A DNA stretch of 64,000 nucleotides from Glaciecola amylolytica (GTDB lineage: Bacteria > Bacteroidota > Bacteroidia > Flavobacteriales_D > Crocinitomicaceae). Both the position numbers and the translations under genes were made by a program. Below, piece by piece: positions 1-9,568 of this stretch. The notes under the pieces are model-generated. The model had not been told where the DNA came from. It did not search any database and worked only from the letters and a program-made list of their open reading frames with translations. The stretch covers positions 3,653,501 through 3,717,500 of the forward strand of contig CP034120.1 in NCBI GenBank assembly GCA_003856375.1. Direction: 5' to 3'. Position 1 is the stretch's first letter. Each line of letters opens with the position of its first letter.

Positions 1-1497
1 ACCATCTACGTTTTGCGCGTAGTGATGCGACAACCAATGTGCTCCATTGTGAAGGAAAACTCCCGGTAAATTCAACAATCCTCCGAAAATGGACAAGATT
101 GCCAAAATGATCAATGGTAAAGTCATGGAAGCAGGACCTTCATGTACGTGGTGTTCTTGCTCGTGTGTTCCGCGGAAAGTTCCGAAGAATGTTACGAAGT
201 ACAAACGGAACATATAGATCGCTGTTAGAGCGGAACTGAACATCAATGCGAAGTACACGAATTTGTGTGATTCAAATGCATGACCGATGATTTCGTCTTT
301 TGAATAGAATCCGGAAAGTAACGGAATTCCTGAAATTGCCAGTGTTCCGATTAAGAATGTGAAATGTGTAATCGGAATTTTCTTGCGAAGACCTCCCATT
401 TTGCGGATATCCTGCTCGTCCGACATCGCGTGGATCACACTTCCCGAACCTAAGAACAACAATGCTTTGAAGAATGCGTGTGTTGTAACGTGGAACATCG
501 CTGCTGTGTAAGCTCCCATTCCCAATGCTACGAACAACATTCCCAATTGAGAAACGGTTGAATATGCCAATACTTTCTTGATATCGTTTTGACGCATGGC
601 AATGAATGCAGCCACAATAGAAGTAGCCAAACCGATGTACAACATAATGTCTTTCGTCAAATGAGCGTGTTCGAACAAATAGCTGGAACGAACCGTCAGG
701 AAAATACCCGCCGTTACCATCGTTGCCGCGTGGATCAATGCTGAAACCGGAGTTGGTCCCGCCATCGCATCCGGTAGCCAGGTAAACAATGGAATCTGTG
801 CTGATTTTCCGGTTGCTCCGATGAACAAACAGATCGTGATTCCGAAGATCAGACATTCGGAGATTTCAAATCCCTGAGCCATTACAGCTTTCGCAACTTC
901 TGCGTATTCAAGTGTTCCGAATTTTCCAAGAATCAGGAACAATCCGATCAACAAGCCCAAATCCCCGATTCGGTTCATGATGAATGCCTTGCGTGCAGCC
1001 AATGTATTTTTGAAGTCCTGATACCAGAATCCGATTAACAAATAAGAACAGATTCCTACACCTTCCCATCCGAAGAACAACATGAAGTAGTTGCTTCCCA
1101 ATACGAGAATCAACATGGAAAAGATGAAGAGATTCAGGTAAGTAAAGAACTTGTAATATCCCGCATCATGCTTCATGTAACCCATGGAGAACAAGTGGAT
1201 CAATGTTCCGATACCTGTTACGATCATGGTCATCCACATGGATAAGTTATCTGCGTACAAACGTGCGTGCAGCGAGAATGATTCCGTTTTGATCATGGTA
1301 AACAAATGCGCTGTTACCGGTTCTCCGTGCTGCACACCCATGAATGCCATGGTTGCCAGAATAAAGGAAACAAGCATCACACCCGTTGCAATTGTTCCGA
1401 CTAAAACTTTTGATAAAGATTTTCCTATGGTACCGTTAATAAATGCTCCTAGTAAGGGAAGCAAGATGATTAACGGAAGTAGTTGTGATACCGACAT
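1..1497 (-). CDS. nuoL: NADH-quinone oxidoreductase subunit L (partial, 3' end off window)
   Basis: Proton-pumping antiporter-like membrane subunit of complex I, at the distal end of the membrane arm. The frame opens with ATG at 1497 and stays open to base 1, giving 499 residues; the family is usually 600-650, so roughly the last quarter lies outside. Visible family motifs include GWEGVGICSYLLIGFWYQ, then TGKSAQIPLFTWLPDAM followed by GPTPVSALIHAATMVTAG, which carry conserved charged residues of the proton channel. Many hydrophobic helices are present. It starts 4 nt after the nuoK stop codon, as expected for the nuoK-L order; nuoM and nuoN should follow off the left edge. Identification is firm. 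Confidence 0.96.
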   Translation of the reverse strand, partial: MSVSQLLPLIILLPLLGAFINGTIGKSLSKVLVGTIATGVMLVSFILATMAFMGVQHGEPVTAHLFTMIKTESFSLHARLYADNLSMWMTMIVTGIGTLIHLFSMGYMKHDAGYYKFFTYLNLFIFSMLILVLGSNYFMLFFGWEGVGICSYLLIGFWYQDFKNTLAARKAFIMNRIGDLGLLIGLFLILGKFGTLEYAEVAKAVMAQGFEISECLIFGITICLFIGATGKSAQIPLFTWLPDAMAGPTPVSALIHAATMVTAGIFLTVRSSYLFEHAHLTKDIMLYIGLATSIVAAFIAMRQNDIKKVLAYSTVSQLGMLFVALGMGAYTAAMFHVTTHAFFKALLFLGSGSVIHAMSDEQDIRKMGGLRKKIPITHFTFLIGTLAISGIPLLSGFYSKDEIIGHAFESHKFVYFALMFSSALTAIYMFRLYFVTFFGTFRGTHEQEHHVHEGPASMTLPLIILAILSIFGGLLNLPGVFLHNGAHWLSHHYAQNVDG

Positions 1498-1500
1498 GTT

Positions 1501-1830
1501 TTAGTTTTTTAATTTATTAAACAATCGAATATCTACAGAGCGCGTATTTCTGAACAAAAGTACCAGGATTGATAATCCTACCGTTGCTTCTGCCGCTGCC
1601 ACTACCATGACGAAAAACACGAATAACTGTCCGTCTGCCTGCCCCAGATACGTTGAAAAAGCTACCAATAGCAAATTCACCGCATTGAGCATTAATTCAA
1701 TGCACATCAATAAAATGATTGCATTTTTCCGGTAAAGAACTCCAAACACACCAATGATAAACAATGCCGTAGCAAGGACCATGTAATGTTCGATCTTTAC
1801 ACCTGATTCAAATAATGTCGCTAATAACAT
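1501..1830 (-). CDS. nuoK: NADH-quinone oxidoreductase subunit K
   Basis: Small three-helix membrane subunit of complex I (109 residues, family about 100). The typical core [20 protein letters not shown] begins near residue 15, and helix 2 carries a conserved membrane glutamate in [17 protein letters not shown]. The third helix with [12 protein letters not shown] is also typical. The N-terminus is about ten residues longer than most homologues, but no ATG, GTG or TTG closer to the core gives a better start. It lies 2 nt after nuoJ and 3 nt before nuoL, so translation is probably coupled within the operon. Confidence 0.96.
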   Translation of the reverse strand: MLLATLFESGVKIEHYMVLATALFIIGVFGVLYRKNAIILLMCIELMLNAVNLLLVAFSTYLGQADGQLFVFFVMVVAAAEATVGLSILVLLFRNTRSVDIRLFNKLKN

Positions 1831-1832
1831 AA

Positions 1833-2345
1833 TTAATCTATCGTTTGTTTTTCACGTTTCGCTAATAGAACTGCCCCAACCATTGCTGCAAGGAACAAGA
1901 TGGAAGAAACTTCGAAAGGAAGTACGTACTTTGTAAATAGTACCTGTCCAAGGTTCTCTACCAATCCTATTTTATGGGAATTTTCATCGATCATCGGAGT
2001 TGCAAGAATTGCATCTCTCATTGCAGCTACCAAAACAAGGAACAATGCTCCTCCGGCAATTGCTGCACCAATGGTCATCAAAGGTGAATGCTTCGGTTCG
2101 TTTTCCTTGTTCAGATTCAACAACATCAATACGAACAGGAACAATACCATGATGGCACCCGCATAAACAATAATATTTACGATTGCGATAAACTGTGCGT
2201 TCATCAAAACGTAGTTTGCTGAAATCAAGAAGAATGTAAGTACCAGGTACAATACACTTCTCACCGGATGCTTACTCAAAACAACCATCAAAGCTGTTCC
2301 GATTGTCAATCCACCCAGAATGTAAAATATATATAATAAACTCAT
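1833..2345 (-). CDS. nuoJ: NADH-quinone oxidoreductase subunit J
   Basis: Membrane subunit of complex I (170 residues) with five predicted hydrophobic helices. The motif [24 protein letters not shown] is the characteristic third helix of NuoJ, whose pi-bulge region is linked to quinone-coupled conformational change. The start ATG shares one base with the nuoI stop (TAATG), a tight coupling arrangement. The C-terminus ends with the usual [13 protein letters not shown] helix and a short basic tail. Confidence 0.95.
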   Translation of the reverse strand: MSLLYIFYILGGLTIGTALMVVLSKHPVRSVLYLVLTFFLISANYVLMNAQFIAIVNIIVYAGAIMVLFLFVLMLLNLNKENEPKHSPLMTIGAAIAGGALFLVLVAAMRDAILATPMIDENSHKIGLVENLGQVLFTKYVLPFEVSSILFLAAMVGAVLLAKREKQTID

Positions 2346-2884
2346 TACGCTGGTCTTTTTCCGGTTAATTGTCTCTTACTGATGTCTACGCGCTGATCAA
2401 CCGGCTCAACCAATTTATCTTTTCCGTAAACAAAATCATTGCGCTCAAAATAAGTCGGAACGATACGATCTGTTAAGAAAATCGCTTCTTTCGGACAAGC
2501 TTCCTCACACAATCCGCAGAAAATACAACGCAGCATATTGATTTCATATGTGGATGCATATTTCTCTTCTCTGTACAAGTGCTCTTCTCCTTTTTTACGT
2601 TCTTCAGACGTCATGGTAATTGCTTCTGCCGGACATGCTACTGCACATAATCCGCAAGCCGTACAATTTTCACGTCCCTCTTCGTCACGCTTTAGTACGT
2701 GCTGTCCACGGTAAACAGGTGCGAACTCGCGTTTCACCTCCGGATATTTTACCGTATTGTGTTTCTTGAATAAATGCTTCAAAGTAATCCACATACCTCC
2801 CAAAATTGCCGGGAAGTAGAGTTTCTCCATGAAGGTCATCTTCTTGTTCGAAACAACTTTTTTGCGATTTGATAAACTTTCCAT
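2345..2884 (-). CDS. nuoI: NADH-quinone oxidoreductase subunit I (2x[4Fe-4S] ferredoxin-like)
   Basis: Peripheral-arm subunit that carries the N6a/N6b clusters and passes electrons toward the terminal N2 cluster. The two binding motifs are plain: CTACGLCAVACP near residues 75-86 and CIFCGLCEEACP near 119-130. Length is 179 residues, within the family range. An amphipathic N-terminal region (FMEKLYFPAILGGMWITLKHLF) would lie against the membrane. It starts 8 nt after nuoH and its stop overlaps the nuoJ start by one base. Confidence 0.97.
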   Translation of the reverse strand: MESLSNRKKVVSNKKMTFMEKLYFPAILGGMWITLKHLFKKHNTVKYPEVKREFAPVYRGQHVLKRDEEGRENCTACGLCAVACPAEAITMTSEERKKGEEHLYREEKYASTYEINMLRCIFCGLCEEACPKEAIFLTDRIVPTYFERNDFVYGKDKLVEPVDQRVDISKRQLTGKRPA

Positions 2885-2892
2885 TCTAATAT

Positions 2893-4026
2893 CTATAAGC
2901 TATTTCCGGTTTTCGGTGTCTTTTCAAAGGATGTATTTACTCCCAATGGCTGCTCAATTTTTGCATTGTTTGCAGACTCATTGTCTTTGTTTTTAGAGAA
3001 CCATCCTGAAGTATATGCGATGACAACTCCTGTGATCAACAAGTTGATCAAGGCGAGCGGAATCATTTTCTTCCAACCGATGTGCATCAATTGATCGTAA
3101 CGGAAACGCGGTAAAGTCCAGCGAATCCACATAAACACGAAGATGAAGAAGAATGTTTTTCCGAAAAATACCAGCGTTCCTAAGATTGCCAAGGTATTTC
3201 CGGAGAAATTGTCCATTCCCGGGAAGTTGTATCCTCCGAAGAACAATACGGAAATCACTGCACAAGAGATGAACATGTTTACGTATTCCGCGAATAAGAA
3301 GAATCCTAATTTCATCGCACCGTATTCTGTGTGGTAACCACCGATCAACTCGGATTCACACTCCGGTAAATCGAACGGAGCACGGTTACATTCTGCCAAA
3401 GCAGTAATTAAGAATACAACGAAACAAATCGGCTGTTTGAAAACGTTCCAGGAGAACCATCCGTCTTGCCAGAAACCATGTTGCTGTTCAACGATTTCCC
3501 GCATACTCAAAGAGCCCGACATCAACACGATGGTGATAACCGAAACTCCCATTGCCAATTCGTAGGAAATCATCTGAGAACTTGCGCGAATTGCTCCGAA
3601 CAAGGCAAATTTATTGTTGGAAGCCCAGCCTCCGATCATGATTCCGTAAACTCCGATGGAAACTGCTCCCATAATGAAGAGGATTCCGATGTTCACATCC
3701 GCAACCTGCAATGCAATTGTTTCTCCGAATACTTTGATATCCGGTCCCCATGGAATTACAGCACCCGTAATGAGTGAAGTAAACATGGCAATTCCCGGTC
3801 CGATGATAAACAACCATTTATCGGCATTAGTAGGTCTGAAATCTTCTTTGAAGAACATTTTTCCACCATCAGCCAAAGGTTGAAGCAAACCGAAAGGTCC
3901 CGCTCTGTCCGGACCGATACGATCCTGCATCCAGGCTGCAACTTTTCGCTCCATCAGAGTCAGATAAGCTGCAATTCCCAATGTAATTGCGAATAAGGCA
4001 ACAACTATGATTAATTTTATGATCAT
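2893..4026 (-). CDS. nuoH: NADH-quinone oxidoreductase subunit H
   Basis: Membrane subunit that forms most of the quinone-binding chamber of complex I. Family motifs are LMERKVAAWMQDRIGPDRAG near the N-terminus, APFDLPECESELIGGYHTEY in the quinone loop, and FFLFAEYVNMF. Eight or so hydrophobic helices are visible. At 377 residues it is slightly long because of a hydrophilic C-terminal tail of about 40 residues rich in N, K and T, which is not part of the catalytic fold. It follows nuoG by a single base. Confidence 0.96.
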   Translation of the reverse strand: MIIKLIIVVALFAITLGIAAYLTLMERKVAAWMQDRIGPDRAGPFGLLQPLADGGKMFFKEDFRPTNADKWLFIIGPGIAMFTSLITGAVIPWGPDIKVFGETIALQVADVNIGILFIMGAVSIGVYGIMIGGWASNNKFALFGAIRASSQMISYELAMGVSVITIVLMSGSLSMREIVEQQHGFWQDGWFSWNVFKQPICFVVFLITALAECNRAPFDLPECESELIGGYHTEYGAMKLGFFLFAEYVNMFISCAVISVLFFGGYNFPGMDNFSGNTLAILGTLVFFGKTFFFIFVFMWIRWTLPRFRYDQLMHIGWKKMIPLALINLLITGVVIAYTSGWFSKNKDNESANNAKIEQPLGVNTSFEKTPKTGNSL

Positions 4027-4027
4027 C

Positions 4028-4996
4028 TTACTTTCCTGTTAGTTTTTTGGCTTCGATTTTATCGTCAGCAATGTATTGGTTTTGCGAAATCACGGAATGA
4101 CGGTTAATCACTCTCGGACCTTCGATTTTCCACATGCTTTTATCTTTTTTGTCGAAACGACATTCATTACAAATCCAGGCTGTTTTTCCATCGATGTCTT
4201 CGATTTCACCGTACTTGTCTTTACGACCCGTTACACGGTAAATTTCGTCTCCGAACATCCAAACCACGGCTTTTCCGGCACATTTCGTACACTCGCAAGA
4301 AGCTTCCATTGGTTTTAAGAACCACACACGGCTTTTGAAACGGAATGTTTTATCTGTTAATGCTCCAACCGGACACACATCGATGACGTTTCCGGAGAAA
4401 TCGTTGTCGATTGCTTTCTCGATATACGTAGAAATTTCCGCATGATCTCCGCGATGCATCACACCATGAACCCGGTGATCTGTCAATTGATTTGCCACAT
4501 ATACACAACGGTAACACAGGATACAGCGGTTCATGTGCAATTTGATCTTATCTCCGATATCGATCGGATCAAAGGTTCTGCGTTTCTCTTCGTAGCGCGT
4601 TCCTTCTTTTCCGTGTTCGAAACCAAGATCCTGCAAATGACATTCACCTGCCTGGTCACAAATCGGGCAATCCAAAGGGTGATTGATCAGCAAAAACTCC
4701 GTTACGGCAGCACGGTTATCGTACACACGCTCTGAGGTTTTGTTTTTCACAATCATTCCGTCCATTACCGGAGTGGAACAAGATGCAACCAATTTGGGCA
4801 TTGGACGCGGATCTGCAGTAGAGCCGGCAGCTACTTCCACCAAACACGTTCTGCATTTTCCACCACTTCCCTGCAATTTGCTGTAATAACACATTGCAGG
4901 AGGAACTACATCTCCACCGATCTTGCGAGCAGCATTCAGGATGGTTGTTCCCGGTTCTACTTCTACTTCAATATCGTCAATGATAACTTTTACCAT
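4028..4996 (-). CDS. nuoG: NADH-quinone oxidoreductase subunit G, short form lacking the molybdopterin-like domain
   Basis: Iron-sulfur subunit of the peripheral arm. Residues 1-80 form a plant-type 2Fe-2S ferredoxin domain (Cys36, 48, 51 and 73). HPLDCPICDQAGECHLQD follows, the His/Cys-ligated cluster motif, then MNRCILCYRCV with a later Cys in VIDVCPVGALT for a [4Fe-4S] cluster. The last 90 residues keep two CxxC pairs (CECTKC and CNEC). At 322 residues it is far shorter than the 700-900 of E. coli-type NuoG: the molybdopterin-oxidoreductase-like domain is absent, not frameshifted, since nuoH begins one base after the stop. Short NuoG proteins are known in Flavobacteriia, so this is probably functional. 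Confidence 0.95.
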   Translation of the reverse strand: MVKVIIDDIEVEVEPGTTILNAARKIGGDVVPPAMCYYSKLQGSGGKCRTCLVEVAAGSTADPRPMPKLVASCSTPVMDGMIVKNKTSERVYDNRAAVTEFLLINHPLDCPICDQAGECHLQDLGFEHGKEGTRYEEKRRTFDPIDIGDKIKLHMNRCILCYRCVYVANQLTDHRVHGVMHRGDHAEISTYIEKAIDNDFSGNVIDVCPVGALTDKTFRFKSRVWFLKPMEASCECTKCAGKAVVWMFGDEIYRVTGRKDKYGEIEDIDGKTAWICNECRFDKKDKSMWKIEGPRVINRHSVISQNQYIADDKIEAKKLTGK

Positions 4997-5010
4997 AATC
5001 GGTCACTATT

Positions 5011-6354
5011 TTATACTAAAGGCATATGATTGGATGCAATTCCGAAGTTGCGTTTTACTGCTTCATCCGGGTGCGTCACGTGCCATTCAAATTCTTCTCG
5101 GAAATGACGGATTGCCGCCGCTACCGGCCATGCTGCTGCATCACCAAGCGGACAAATCGTGTTTCCTTCTATTTTCTTATTGATTTCTGCCAACAAATCG
5201 ATGTCGTGCATATGTCCTTGTCCGTATTCGATACGACGAAGTACTTTCTCCATCCATCCTGTTCCTTCACGGCAAGGTGAACATTGTCCGCAAGATTCAT
5301 GAGCGTAGAAACGCGCAAAATTCCAGGTGTTTCTTACGATACACTGATCTTCGTCGAAAACGATAAAACCTCCTGAACCCAACATGGATCCGGTTGCAAA
5401 ACCACCTTCCGACAAACCTTCGTATGACATCAAACGATCTGTTCCTTCTGCTGTTTTGGTAATCAGGTTTGCAGGTAAGATCGGAACGGATGATCCTCCG
5501 GGAACGCACGCCTTGATTTTCTTGCCGTTTGCGATTCCGCCGCACCACTCATCTGAGTAGATGAATTCTTCCACAGACATTCCCAATTCGATCTCGTAAA
5601 CTCCTGGTTTTACCAGATTTCCACAAGCCGAAATCAGTTTCGTTCCGGTGCTTTTTCCAATTCCGATTTTTGCGTATTCAGCTCCTCCGTCATTCACGAT
5701 CGGAACAACTGCTGCAATAGATTCTACGTTGTTTACTACTGTCGGGCATCCCCACAAACCTTTTACAGCCGGGAATGGTGGTTTGATACGCGGATTTCCA
5801 CGTTTCCCTTCCAATGATTCGATCAAGGCAGTTTCTTCACCACAGATGTAAGCTCCACCACCCGGTGCAATCGCTAAATCCAAATCGTAGCCTGAACCCA
5901 AAATATTTTTTCCAAGGAAACCGTTTGCGTATGCTTCGGCAATTGCTTTTTCCACAATTTCCAACACCCACATGTATTCTCCTCGGATATAAATGTATGA
6001 TTGGTTACATCCTAAAGCATACGAAGAAACGATCATTCCTTCCACTAAAAGATGCGGGATTTTTTCCATTAAGAAACGATCCTTGAAAGTTCCCGGCTCA
6101 GATTCATCTGCATTACACAATAAGTAACGCGGAACTCCTTCCGGCTTTGCCAGGAAAGACCATTTCATCCCCGTAGGGAATCCTGCTCCACCTCGACCTC
6201 TCAATCCGGATGCCTGAACTTCCTCCACCACATTTTGTGGCGACATTGTTTTCAAAGCTTTCTCTACTGAACGGTAACCTCCGTTTTTGCGGTAAACTTC
6301 AAAAGTTTCGATTCCGGGAACGTTTGCATGTTCCAATAATAATTTTCTTCCCAT
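5011..6354 (-). CDS. nuoF: NADH-quinone oxidoreductase subunit F
   Basis: NADH-oxidising subunit of complex I, holding FMN and cluster N3. GRGGAGFPTGMKW near residue 53 and the glycine-rich GGGAYICGEETALIESLEG correspond to the FMN/NADH-binding site. ESCGQCSPCREGTGWM together with TICPLGDAAAWP supplies four cysteines for a [4Fe-4S] cluster. Length 447 residues fits the family. It starts 2 nt after nuoE and is followed by nuoG after 14 nt. Confidence 0.97.
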   Translation of the reverse strand: MGRKLLLEHANVPGIETFEVYRKNGGYRSVEKALKTMSPQNVVEEVQASGLRGRGGAGFPTGMKWSFLAKPEGVPRYLLCNADESEPGTFKDRFLMEKIPHLLVEGMIVSSYALGCNQSYIYIRGEYMWVLEIVEKAIAEAYANGFLGKNILGSGYDLDLAIAPGGGAYICGEETALIESLEGKRGNPRIKPPFPAVKGLWGCPTVVNNVESIAAVVPIVNDGGAEYAKIGIGKSTGTKLISACGNLVKPGVYEIELGMSVEEFIYSDEWCGGIANGKKIKACVPGGSSVPILPANLITKTAEGTDRLMSYEGLSEGGFATGSMLGSGGFIVFDEDQCIVRNTWNFARFYAHESCGQCSPCREGTGWMEKVLRRIEYGQGHMHDIDLLAEINKKIEGNTICPLGDAAAWPVAAAIRHFREEFEWHVTHPDEAVKRNFGIASNHMPLV

Positions 6355-6356
6355 TC

Positions 6357-6893
6357 CTATTTCTCTGAATGTTCTTTACGCAAGGTATCCAATAACTCGT
6401 CTACTTTCGCAGGAGTTAAATGTTCGTGGTAATGTTTTCCGCATTGAAGCATCGGTCCATAACCACAAGCTCCCAAACATTCCGCAGTTTTCAATGTAAA
6501 CATTCCATCTGCCGAAGTCTGACCAACTTTGATATCCAATTTATTTTCGATATGTTCGATGATCTGATCTGAACCGACCAACATACATGGCCCTGTTCTA
6601 CAAACCTCCAAAACAACTTTCCCAGGTTTCTCAATGTTAAACATGGTATAGAAAGTTGCTACTTCATACACTTCGATTGGTTGAATATCCAACAAGCGGG
6701 CAACATAGTTCATCGTCGGTACACTTAACCAACCTCCGAATTCTTCTTCTGCCAAATGCAGGATCCGCATCAACGCACTTTTTTGTTTTCCTTCCGGAAA
6801 CATATTGATAAAGCGTTGTACTTCAACCATTTTCTCAGCACTGAATTGTGGTTCAGCCTGATCTGTACTATTATGTGTAACTGTAATACTCAT
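6357..6893 (-). CDS. nuoE: NADH-quinone oxidoreductase subunit E
   Basis: Thioredoxin-like 2Fe-2S subunit of complex I (cluster N1a), next to NuoF. The four ligands are in CRTGPC and CLGACGYGP. The preferred start is ATG at 6893, one base after the nuoD stop, giving 178 residues. A longer frame from 6917 would begin with TTG and run inside the end of nuoD, so I reject it. The helical N-terminal region (EKMVEVQRFINMFPEGKQ) is typical of the family. Confidence 0.95.
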   Translation of the reverse strand: MSITVTHNSTDQAEPQFSAEKMVEVQRFINMFPEGKQKSALMRILHLAEEEFGGWLSVPTMNYVARLLDIQPIEVYEVATFYTMFNIEKPGKVVLEVCRTGPCMLVGSDQIIEHIENKLDIKVGQTSADGMFTLKTAECLGACGYGPMLQCGKHYHEHLTPAKVDELLDTLRKEHSEK

Positions 6894-6894
6894 C

Positions 6895-8112
6895 TTATGC
6901 GTCCAATTCTCCTGCAATCACATTCAAACTACTTAGTGTCAATACTGCATCTGAGATGGTTTGACCAGTAATCATTTCCGGATATGCTTGATAATAAATA
7001 AAACAAGGTCTTCTGAACTGAAGTCTGTATGGTGTTCTTCCTCCGTCTGAAATCAAATGGAATCCTAATTCTCCGTTTCCACCTTCCACTGCGTGATATA
7101 CTTCTCCGACCGGAACAGGTGTTTCACCCATAATGATCTTGAAGTGGTAAATCAACGCTTCCATTTTCGTGTAAACGTCTGCTTTCGAAGGCAAGTAGAA
7201 TTCAGGAACATCCGGTGAAAAATAGCTTCCTTCCGGAAGGTTTTTATAAGCTTGTTCGATGATCAGTAAACTCTGACGAATTTCTTCCTGACGCACGCAG
7301 AAACGATCGTAGGTATCTCCCTGTGTTCCCACCGGAAGGATGAAATCGAAATCTTCATAAGAAGAATAAGGAGTCATCACACGAACATCATAATCTACTC
7401 CTGCCGCACGCAAGTTCGGACCTGTAAATCCGTAATCCATTGCTCTTTCAGCAGAAATAGCTCCGGCACCGATTGTACGATCCATGAAAATACGGTTACG
7501 CAACAACAAGTTGTCGAACTCCTGGAAGCGTTTCGGGAACTCTTTCAGGAATTTTTGCAATTTGGTATGGAAAGTCGGTGAAAAATCACGTTCAAAACCA
7601 CCGATACGACCGATGTTTGTTGTCAAACGTGCTCCACACACTTCCTCGTATAATTCGTATATTTTTTCGCGTTCCTGAAACATGTAGGTAAATCCTGTCA
7701 ATGCTCCTGTATCCACTCCGATTACCGAGTTACAAACCAAATGGTCTGCAATACGCGCCAATTCCATGATGATCACACGCATGTAATCTACACGTTTCGG
7801 CACCTGCACTCCGATCAGTTTTTCCATTGTCATTTCCCAACCCATGTTGTTGATCGGGGAAGAACAATAGTTCAATCGGTCTGTGATCGGCGTAATCTGA
7901 TTATAAGGTCTGCGCTCTGCCAGTTTTTCGAAAGCGCGGTGGATATAACCTACAGTTTGAACTGAACCAAGGATTTTTTCTCCGTCCACAGTCAACACGT
8001 TCTGGAAAATTCCGTGCGTTGCCGGGTGAGTAGGCCCGAGGTTTAGTGTCGCGATTTGTCCGTCGATGGTTTCATCGGCGAATAAACTTTTATTATTTGG
8101 AGTATCGCTCAT
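6895..8112 (-). CDS. nuoD: NADH-quinone oxidoreductase subunit D
   Basis: 49-kDa-type subunit that lines the quinone pocket with NuoB. The N-terminal LNLGPTHPATHGIFQNVLTV contains the conserved HxxTHG-like quinone-site histidines. ERRPYNQITPITDRLNYCSS and the C-terminal DAVLTLSSLNVIAGELD are also characteristic. 405 residues is standard for a stand-alone (not NuoCD-fused) subunit. It sits between nuoC and nuoE in the canonical order. Confidence 0.97.
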   Translation of the reverse strand: MSDTPNNKSLFADETIDGQIATLNLGPTHPATHGIFQNVLTVDGEKILGSVQTVGYIHRAFEKLAERRPYNQITPITDRLNYCSSPINNMGWEMTMEKLIGVQVPKRVDYMRVIIMELARIADHLVCNSVIGVDTGALTGFTYMFQEREKIYELYEEVCGARLTTNIGRIGGFERDFSPTFHTKLQKFLKEFPKRFQEFDNLLLRNRIFMDRTIGAGAISAERAMDYGFTGPNLRAAGVDYDVRVMTPYSSYEDFDFILPVGTQGDTYDRFCVRQEEIRQSLLIIEQAYKNLPEGSYFSPDVPEFYLPSKADVYTKMEALIYHFKIIMGETPVPVGEVYHAVEGGNGELGFHLISDGGRTPYRLQFRRPCFIYYQAYPEMITGQTISDAVLTLSSLNVIAGELDA

Positions 8113-8146
8113 AGTTTCTTACTTATCGAAAGCTTTACTTTCTAAC

Positions 8147-8653
8147 TTAACGACCGAAGAAGCGATCGTCCTTATCTTCTCTTGTTGCATCTTCCAAATG
8201 GTATTCTTTACGCATCGGGAAGTAATCCATTGAATCTTCGTTGAGGATTCTTGTCAGGTTCGGATGTCCTTCGAAAATCACTCCGAAGAAATCATACGTT
8301 TCGCGCTCCTGCCAATCTGCACCGATATAAATATCTCGAATAGATTGAATCGTCGGATTTTCAATCGGAAGAAATGCGCGAATGCGTAAACGCACATTGT
8401 TCACGAAAGAATGTAAGTGATAATTCACGCAGATTTCGCGGTCTTTATCATTCGGGAAATGTGTTGCACCGATCAATGTCAGGAAAGACACTTTCAAAAC
8501 CTCATCTGTTTTCAGCCATGCGATCAGATCGTGTGCTTTATCAGCCTGAACTTCGATAGTCAATAAGCCGTAAGGTTCTTCGTGATTACGAATTGCTTCA
8601 CCAAACTTTTCCTGTAAGCGGGTTAAAACTGCTTCGTTTGTCAAATTACTCAT
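8147..8653 (-). CDS. nuoC: NADH-quinone oxidoreductase subunit C
   Basis: 30-kDa-type subunit of the complex I peripheral arm (168 residues). The family signature is WQERETYDFFGVIFEGHPNL followed by RILNEDSMDYFPMRKEY. It overlaps the end of nuoB by 8 nt and is separated from nuoD by 34 nt, the widest gap in this part of the operon. NuoC and NuoD are separate here, unlike the fused NuoCD of enterobacteria. Confidence 0.96.
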   Translation of the reverse strand: MSNLTNEAVLTRLQEKFGEAIRNHEEPYGLLTIEVQADKAHDLIAWLKTDEVLKVSFLTLIGATHFPNDKDREICVNYHLHSFVNNVRLRIRAFLPIENPTIQSIRDIYIGADWQERETYDFFGVIFEGHPNLTRILNEDSMDYFPMRKEYHLEDATREDKDDRFFGR

Positions 8654-9194
8654 CGTTCAAATCGTATTTCTTCAACAAATGTTTGTATTCATCTGAATAG
8701 CGGCGGCGCAATGATTCGCTTTTCACCAAACGGTGAATATTCATACAACCTTCGATGATTTGCTCTGGTCTTGGCGGGCATCCCGGAACGTAAACGTCAA
8801 CCGGAATCACACGGTCAATACCTTGCAATACAGAATAAGTATCAAAAATCCCACCTGAAGAAGCACATGCTCCAACTGACAATACCCATTTCGGCTCTGC
8901 CATTTGCTCATATACCTGTTTCAAAACGGGAGCTAATTTCTTTGAGATTGTTCCGGCAACGATTAACAAATCTGCCTGACGCGGAGAGAAGGACATACGT
9001 TCCATTCCGAAACGTGCCACGTCATAGTTACTTCCCATGGTTCCCATGTATTCGATACCACAGCAAGAAGTAGCGAAAGGAAGCGGCCAAACCGAGTTTG
9101 CGCGTGCAGCTCCAATGACCTTGTCGAGCAATGTCAATTGAAATCCTTCTCCGTTAATGGTTTCAACACCATTGATAATTTCTACTTTTCCCAT
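8646..9194 (-). CDS. nuoB: NADH-quinone oxidoreductase subunit B
   Basis: Subunit carrying cluster N2, the direct electron donor to quinone. Cysteine ligands are visible in FATSCCGIEYMG (adjacent Cys pair), VGACASSGG and YVPGCPPRPE, as in all NuoB proteins. 182 residues. The gene overlaps nuoA by 13 nt and nuoC by 8 nt, consistent with translational coupling. Confidence 0.97.
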   Translation of the reverse strand: MGKVEIINGVETINGEGFQLTLLDKVIGAARANSVWPLPFATSCCGIEYMGTMGSNYDVARFGMERMSFSPRQADLLIVAGTISKKLAPVLKQVYEQMAEPKWVLSVGACASSGGIFDTYSVLQGIDRVIPVDVYVPGCPPRPEQIIEGCMNIHRLVKSESLRRRYSDEYKHLLKKYDLNDE

Positions 9195-9547
9195 TCTAAA
9201 GCACCTTTTTTAAGTACGTAGAAAAATCCTGTAAGGAAGAATGCCACGAAAATGATTACTGCAATTAATCCGTCCATTTTCAGGAAATGGAAATTCACTG
9301 CATACGGGTAGAAGAAAATCACTTCCACGTCGAACAGTACGAATAAAATTGCGGTTAATAAATAACGGATGGAGATAGGGAAACGAGCGTTTCCAACCTC
9401 CTCAATACCACATTCCCAGTTGGAATTTTTCTTTTTTCCTAACAGTTTAGGCCCCAGCAATGGAGCTACTACCAGAACCGTAATAACGAAGCCTAAAGCA
9501 ACGGCTGCCTGGAGCAATATCGGTAAGTAATCTTCTGAAGAAGACAT
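9182..9547 (-). CDS. nuoA: NADH-quinone oxidoreductase subunit A
   Basis: Three-helix membrane subunit and first gene of the complex I operon. The motif KKNSNWECGIEEVGNARFPISIRY is the NuoA loop that contacts the quinone cavity; FDVEVIFFYPYA follows in helix 2. The preferred start is ATG at 9547 (121 residues); a GTG two codons upstream is less likely. The upstream region has a candidate promoter and a perfect palindrome, described separately. Confidence 0.95.
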   Translation of the reverse strand: MSSSEDYLPILLQAAVALGFVITVLVVAPLLGPKLLGKKKNSNWECGIEEVGNARFPISIRYLLTAILFVLFDVEVIFFYPYAVNFHFLKMDGLIAVIIFVAFFLTGFFYVLKKGALEWEK

Positions 9548-9568
9548 AATCACTAGTTTTAAGACTCG

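Noticed and set aside
4028-4996. NuoG as a frameshifted pseudogene
   Set aside because: No remnant of a molybdopterin domain follows, nuoH starts one base after the stop, and short NuoG is known in the group.
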